From contig JASHYW010000289.1 of NCBI GenBank assembly GCA_030042885.1, positions 1 through 5,038 of the forward strand: a stretch of DNA of 5,038 bases, in the 5' to 3' direction. The notes beneath the pieces were generated by a model, which did not search any database, had not been told where the DNA came from, and worked only from the letters and a program-made list of their open reading frames with translations. The position numbers were made by a program, and so were the translations under genes. This DNA comes from Streptosporangiaceae bacterium. GTDB taxonomy: Bacteria > Actinomycetota > Actinomycetes > Streptosporangiales > Streptosporangiaceae. Below are positions 1 to 5,038 of the stretch, piece after piece. Each line of letters starts with the position of its first letter. Positions within the stretch are counted from its first letter, which is position 1.

Positions 1-221
1 GCACCGCCACCGCGTCAGTGATGGTCACCCCGCTGTTCGCTCATCACGCTCCTCTGGCACATCCTGATCCGCAGTCTCGCCCGCCTGGCTCCCCACCGGA
101 AGGGATTGCCAGGCGATCAGCCGGCAGTACTGAGGTCCTGCCTGGTGACGTTCGGCCCTGGCGGCCCTCACATCCGGCGCCGCACCATGCCCGTGAATGA
201 AAACGGGATGGGGTGACAGCC
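1..221. other. Leader/intergenic region upstream of the flavodoxin-like gene
   Basis: No convincing gene is visible here. The + strand frame that stays open to the stop at 198-200 loses its G/C third-position bias after about 12 codons and encodes a Pro/His-rich string with no recognisable motif. The region holds a strong inverted repeat at 82-115 (listed separately). A weak promoter-like pair lies at 106-111 (TTGCCA) and 128-133 (TACTGA), with 16 bases between. A short direct repeat of CGGCCCT occurs at 153-159 and 162-168. The pair is only a possible promoter for the + strand gene that follows, because the -10 element is poor. A minus-strand frame entering from a GTG at 26-28 and leaving the left edge is open, but too short to judge. 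Confidence 0.5.
82..115. repeat. Strong inverted repeat / hairpin
   Basis: CGCCTGGC (82-89) is the exact reverse complement of GCCAGGCG (108-115). Inside it, TCCC (90-93) pairs with GGGA (102-105), leaving an 8-base loop and a 2-base TT bulge, so the stem totals 12 pairs. The flanks CTGAT (64-68) and ATCAG (116-120) are also complementary and could extend it across a one-sided bulge. There is no T-tract on either strand. It could be an actinomycete-style terminator for a gene lying left of the window, an mRNA leader structure, or a protein-binding palindrome overlapping the possible promoter at 106-133. The pairing is seen directly; the role is inferred. Confidence 0.55.
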
Positions 222-749
222 ATGCGGGCAGTGGTGGTCTACGAGTCAATGTACGGGAACACGCACCTGATCGCCGACTCCATCGGAGCCGGGCTCAGGA
301 CCGCCTTCGAGGTCAGCGTCGTCCCGGTGTCGCAGGCCAGCCCGGCCGTCCTGGCCGATGCCGGCCTGGTGGTGGTCGGCGGGCCGACGCACGCGCACGG
401 AATGAGCCGGGACAGCACCCGCAAGGCGGCCGTCCGGGCCGCGGACAAGCCGGTCAGCCCGCTGACGGTCGAGCCGGACGCGCTGGGCCCGGGGCTGCGT
501 GAGTGGTTCGGCTCGCTGGGCCGGTACCCGGTCAAGGCGGCCGCGTTCGACACCAGGGTGCACGGGCCCGCCGTGCTGACCGGCCGGGCCTCCAAGGGGG
601 TGGCCCATCTGCTCCGCGAGCACGGCTTCGACGTGGTGGCAAAACCGGAGAGCTTCCTGGTGACCAGGCAGGACCGGCTCGAACCGCAGGAGACCGCCAG
701 GGCGCGGGAGTGGGGAGCCGAACTGGCCGCGGGCACCGTGCCGCACTGA
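222..749 (+). CDS. Flavodoxin-fold protein (flavodoxin family)
   Basis: This is a predicted cytoplasmic FMN-binding protein of 175 residues. The N-terminal strand followed by the loop ESMYGNTH (residues 8-15) is the flavodoxin phosphate-binding loop (canonical T/S-x-T-G-N-T type). VVVGGPTHAHGMSR (about 50-63) corresponds to the second FMN-contacting loop. AAAFDTRV (106-113) and the C-terminal KPESFLV (141-147) match the small actinomycete flavodoxin-like proteins usually annotated as flavodoxin family protein. There is no signal peptide, membrane segment or iron-sulfur motif. The ATG at 222 is preferred because GGATGGGG (207-214) sits at suitable spacing and the protein then starts directly at the first beta strand. 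A GTG at 213 would add only three residues. The redox partner is unknown. It converges on the hydrolase gene downstream and looks monocistronic. The fold is secure; whether it is an electron carrier or a quinone-reductase-like enzyme is not. Confidence 0.9.
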   Translation: MRAVVVYESMYGNTHLIADSIGAGLRTAFEVSVVPVSQASPAVLADAGLVVVGGPTHAHGMSRDSTRKAAVRAADKPVSPLTVEPDALGPGLREWFGSLGRYPVKAAAFDTRVHGPAVLTGRASKGVAHLLREHGFDVVAKPESFLVTRQDRLEPQETARAREWGAELAAGTVPH

Positions 750-772
750 GGCCACGCCGGCTCGCGCTGGCC
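750..772. terminator. Possible hairpin terminator between convergent genes
   Basis: GGCCA (750-754) pairs with TGGCC (768-772), and GC (756-757) can pair with GC (766-767) across a one-base bulge. It starts immediately after the flavodoxin-like stop codon and ends 11 bases before the stop of the opposing hydrolase gene, so it could serve either strand. There is no T-tract, the stem is short, and GC-rich sequence folds easily by chance. This is a weak call resting mainly on its position. Confidence 0.3.
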
Positions 773-782
773 GCCGCCCAGC

Positions 783-1316
783 TCATTTGAGCAGCTTCTG
801 CACCTCGCGGAACTTCGAGTGCCGCGCGTCATGCAGCCACTCGAACAGCACCATCTCCGACGTCACGATCTCCACGCCGTGCTGCCTGGCCCGCTCGATC
901 GCGGCCGCCCGGTCCGCCGGATCGCGCGAGCCGGTCGCGTCGGCCGCCACCACCACCCGGCGCCCGGAGCCGAGCAGGCCGAGCACCGTCTGCAGGACGC
1001 AGACATGCGCCTCGACTCCGGCCACGACGATCTGGCCGGACCCGGCGGGCAGCAGCGCGGAGAACCCCGGATCGGCCGCCGCCGAGAACGTCGTCTTGGA
1101 CAAGGTCGCCTGCGGGTAGGCCGCCAGCGGCGCCACCGTGGCACCCAGCCCGGCCGGGTTCTGCTCGGTCGCGCGGATCGGCACGTCCAGAAGTTGCGCC
1201 GCCTCGGCGAGCCGGACGGCCCGATCCACCACGGCCTCGTGGTGGTGGATGACGGGCATGAGCCGTTCCTGCAGGTCGATCAGCAACAGCACGGCGCCCT
1301 CGGCGGTGAGCAGCAT
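783..1316 (-). CDS. Isochorismatase-superfamily cysteine hydrolase (ISOC1/ISOC2-like)
   Basis: A 177-residue cytoplasmic alpha/beta hydrolase of the isochorismatase-like superfamily. The expected Asp-Lys-Cys triad is complete: D14 in LLIDLQ, K74 in LSKTTFSA, and C106 in GVEAHVCVLQT. The segments TEQNPAGLG (50-58), LFEWLHDA and the terminal HSKFREVQKLLK are typical of the ISOC1/ISOC2 branch rather than of true isochorismatases or nicotinamidases. The substrate of that branch is not established, so no reaction is assigned. The start is well bounded: two in-frame TGA codons lie at 1332-1337, and the ATG at 1314-1316 is the only start codon between them and the first conserved strand. No clear Shine-Dalgarno site precedes it. 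Because the upstream threonine-synthase-like frame runs 37 bases into this gene, translation is probably coupled to that gene. No link to siderophore or NAD pathways is visible nearby. Confidence 0.9.
   Translation of the reverse strand: MLLTAEGAVLLLIDLQERLMPVIHHHEAVVDRAVRLAEAAQLLDVPIRATEQNPAGLGATVAPLAAYPQATLSKTTFSAAADPGFSALLPAGSGQIVVAGVEAHVCVLQTVLGLLGSGRRVVVAADATGSRDPADRAAAIERARQHGVEIVTSEMVLFEWLHDARHSKFREVQKLLK
1280..1316 (-). other. 37-base overlap of two same-strand genes
   Basis: The stop of the threonine-synthase-like frame (1280-1282) lies inside the hydrolase gene, whose ATG is at 1314-1316. The overlapped end of the upstream protein is Cys/Pro-rich and looks like an out-of-frame reading of the hydrolase start. 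This suggests that the upstream gene once stopped earlier, or that an indel exists in the C-run just upstream (+ strand G-run at 1382-1387). Confidence 0.75.
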
Positions 1317-2575
1317 GCTATCGACGCTACTTCATCACGCAGCAAAGCGTCATCGTGTGATAACGCCGGAATCGAGCCGGACGGGGGGAGCACGGGCACG
1401 CGGACCGGCATGGTGTCCGGGTAGATCAGCCCCGTGCCGGTGTTGAGCACGATCACCTCGTCGGTCTCGGACAGCCAGCCGGACGCGCGCAGCTGCCGGA
1501 CGGCGGCGAAGCAGGCGGCGCCCTCCGGGCAGATGAAGCTGCCCTCAACCCGCGCCACCTCACGCTGATCGGCCAGCAGCGCCTCATCCGTCACAGACAC
1601 CGCGATGCCGCCGGTGGCGTAGAGCGCCTCGAGGATGAGGAAATCGCCCAGGGCCTTCGGCACCGTGAGGCCGAAGGCCACCGTCTTCGGGTCCGGCCAC
1701 GGCTCGCTCTCGGTGGCGCCGGCCCCGAACGCCCGCACGATCGGCGCGCAGCCATCCGGCTGGACGGCGACCAGCCGCGGCAGGTCACCGGACACCCAGC
1801 CTAGCTCGGCCAGTTCGCGCAGGGCCTTGAAGATGCCGACGATGCCCACCCCGCCGCCGGTGGGATACACGATCACGCCGGGCATCCGCCAGCCAAGCTG
1901 CTCGGCGATCTCCAGGCCCATCGTCTTCTTGCCCTCGATCCGGTACGGCTCCCTGAGCGTGGCGGCGTCCTGGTAGCCGGGGCGCCGCCGCAGGGCATCC
2001 GCGACCAGCCGGCCGGCGTCCCCGATCTGCCCGTCGACCAGGTACAGCTCGGCCCCGGCCGCGGCGCATTCGGCCCGGGTGATCAGCGGGGCCGCGGCGG
2101 GCATCACGACCAGGCTCCGCATCCCGCCCCGCGCCGCATAGACCGACCAGGCGGCCCCGGCGTTGCCGTTGGTCGGCATGGCGATCGCGGCCACGCCGAG
2201 CTCAGCGGCCCTGGAAATGCCGACCGCGGCACCGCGCGCCTTGAACGTGCCGGTCGGGATGAGGCCCTCGTCCTTCATCAGAAGCTTCGGCACCCCGATG
2301 GCCCGGCCGATCTTCGGCATGGGGAGCAGCGGCGTCATACCCTCGCCCAGGCTCACCACATGACCGGCCTGACGGACCGGGAGCAGCTCGTGGTAGCGCC
2401 AGAGGTCCGCGGGCCTGCCCGCGATCTCGCGCGGAGATGCCTGGCGGGCGACCTGCCGCAGGTCGTAACGGGCCAGCAGCGGGGATCCGCAGGAGCAGGT
2501 GCCCTGCACCCGGTCGGCGTCGTGGCCGGTCCCGCAGCGCGAGCAGTCGAGGTGATCCAGGGCGGAGTAGGGCAT
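1280..2575 (-). CDS. Threonine-synthase-like PLP-dependent enzyme
   Basis: A fold-type II PLP enzyme of 431 residues, related to threonine synthases, which convert O-phosphohomoserine to threonine. An N-terminal zinc-ribbon-like segment has CSRC at residues 11-14 and CSC at 27-29. SLGEGMTPLLP (75-85) follows. The PLP Schiff-base lysine is K112 in PTGTFKARGA; then PTNGNAG (about 134-140), EGKKTMG, the phosphate-cradling loop YPTGGGVGIVG, and GTGLIYP near the end. Classical ThrC has FKDRG at the lysine; FKARG is seen in a branch annotated only by similarity, so the substrate is uncertain. The ATG at 2573-2575 is chosen because AGGAAGGA (2585-2592) lies 9 bases upstream; the longer TTG start at 2582-2584 would abut that site. 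The final 30 or so residues (SHDD to CCC) are unlike the family, use rare codons including TTA, and overlap the downstream hydrolase gene. It is probably first gene of a two-gene operon. Confidence 0.85.
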   Translation of the reverse strand: MPYSALDHLDCSRCGTGHDADRVQGTCSCGSPLLARYDLRQVARQASPREIAGRPADLWRYHELLPVRQAGHVVSLGEGMTPLLPMPKIGRAIGVPKLLMKDEGLIPTGTFKARGAAVGISRAAELGVAAIAMPTNGNAGAAWSVYAARGGMRSLVVMPAAAPLITRAECAAAGAELYLVDGQIGDAGRLVADALRRRPGYQDAATLREPYRIEGKKTMGLEIAEQLGWRMPGVIVYPTGGGVGIVGIFKALRELAELGWVSGDLPRLVAVQPDGCAPIVRAFGAGATESEPWPDPKTVAFGLTVPKALGDFLILEALYATGGIAVSVTDEALLADQREVARVEGSFICPEGAACFAAVRQLRASGWLSETDEVIVLNTGTGLIYPDTMPVRVPVLPPSGSIPALSHDDALLRDEVASIACCSPPRAPCCC

Positions 2576-2584
2576 CGGCAGCAA

Positions 2585-2592
2585 TCCTTCCT
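2585..2592 (-). promoter_or_regulatory. Ribosome binding site deciding the start of the threonine-synthase-like gene
   Basis: On the minus strand the sequence reads AGGAAGGA, a strong match to the anti-Shine-Dalgarno complement. It is 9 bases from the ATG at 2575 but directly adjacent to the alternative TTG at 2584, which supports the ATG as start. Confidence 0.7.
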
Positions 2593-2614
2593 CACATTGA
2601 CGGTGGGCCGTGGC

Positions 2615-2620
2615 AGTATC
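2615..2620 (-). promoter_or_regulatory. Weak -10-like element for the minus-strand operon
   Basis: On the minus strand the hexamer GATACT matches four of six bases of TATAAT and would give a leader of about 30 to 35 bases before the ATG at 2575. No recognisable -35 hexamer lies at 16-18 bases spacing; that stretch is occupied by the inverted repeat at 2625-2662. The site may be activator-dependent or coincidental. Confidence 0.2.
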
Positions 2621-2624
2621 GGAC

Positions 2625-2662
2625 CCGCGGCACGCCGCATGCCGGCGGTGCGCGTGGCGCGG
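2625..2662. repeat. Imperfect inverted repeat in the divergent intergenic region
   Basis: CCGCGGCACGC (2625-2635) pairs with GCGTGGCGCGG (2652-2662) at 10 of 11 positions; the single mismatch is 2630/2657. The 16-base loop contains the small palindromes GCATGC (2637-2642) and GCCGGC (2641-2646). The repeat sits between two divergently oriented genes, upstream of the minus-strand -10-like element and 33 bases before the + strand ATG at 2696. It could be an operator shared by both genes or a hairpin in the + strand mRNA leader. High GC raises the chance of accidental pairing. Confidence 0.4.
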
Positions 2663-2676
2663 TTACCGACTCGTCC

Positions 2677-2682
2677 AGGGAG
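2677..2682 (+). promoter_or_regulatory. Ribosome binding site of the nuclease-helicase gene
   Basis: AGGGAG lies 13 bases before the ATG at 2696, slightly longer than ideal. No in-frame ATG, GTG or TTG lies closer upstream (an in-frame TTA and non-start codons precede), and the PHP domain begins right at this methionine, so the start is secure even though the site is moderate. Confidence 0.5.
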
Positions 2683-2695
2683 CTGCCGCGACGAC

Positions 2696-5038
<2,343 letters not shown>

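Noticed and set aside
1..28. Possible start of a divergent gene (minus-strand GTG at 26-28) leaving the left edge
   Set aside because: The frame is open with an upstream in-frame stop, but only nine codons are visible and no well-spaced ribosome binding site precedes it.
153..168. Direct repeat of CGGCCCT, two copies 9 bases apart, considered as a regulator site (including a DosR-like box)
   Set aside because: The motif is short and GC-rich, not palindromic, and does not match the DosR consensus; chance is an adequate explanation.
239..832. Minus-strand frames of 169-197 codons opposite the flavodoxin-like gene
   Set aside because: The opposite strand encodes a clear FMN-binding loop and a conserved flavodoxin-like protein; the antisense translations show no motif.
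1333..1361. Partial inverted repeat ATCACG / CGTGTGAT in the AT-richer pocket before the hydrolase gene
   Set aside because: The pairing needs a 2-base bulge and has only about six pairs, so it is too weak to call an operator or terminator.
2597..2619. TTGACG (2597-2602) as a -35 element for the nuclease-helicase gene with CAGTAT (2614-2619) as -10
   Set aside because: The spacer is only 11 bases, and no acceptable -10 hexamer occurs at 16-18 bases.

Overview
The window is very GC-rich DNA. Codon third positions are almost all G or C, intergenic gaps are short, and Shine-Dalgarno sites are GGA/GGG-rich. This, together with the gene families present, points to a high-GC actinomycete (Actinomycetota). 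That placement is inferred from composition and protein style; no rRNA or marker gene is present.

Layout: (1) Positions 1-221 are mostly non-coding and carry a strong hairpin (82-115) upstream of a flavodoxin-fold protein gene on the + strand (222-749). (2) This converges, across about 33 bases with a weak hairpin, on a minus-strand pair. The promoter-distal gene encodes an isochorismatase-superfamily cysteine hydrolase of the ISOC1/ISOC2 type (783-1316). The promoter-proximal gene encodes a PLP-dependent threonine-synthase-like enzyme (1280-2575). The two reading frames overlap by 37 bases, and the overlapping tail has codon use unlike the rest of the gene. (3) A 120-bp divergent intergenic region with an imperfect inverted repeat (2625-2662) separates this pair from a large + strand gene. 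(4) From 2696 to the right edge, one uninterrupted frame of 781 codons encodes an Endonuclease Q-type PHP nuclease joined to a UvrD/PcrA-type superfamily 1 helicase. It is cut off by the window after helicase motif IV.

The fusion is the most interesting object. EndoQ enzymes nick DNA 5' of deaminated bases and abasic sites. Attaching a helicase suggests a single-protein incise-and-unwind repair machine. The fusion architecture probably exists elsewhere in databases, but I know of no functional description of it. The hydrolase and threonine-synthase-like genes look like one transcription unit, although no pathway linking them is evident. The flavodoxin-like gene appears to be a separate unit. 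Nothing in the window is an insertion sequence, phage gene, tRNA, rRNA or CRISPR array.
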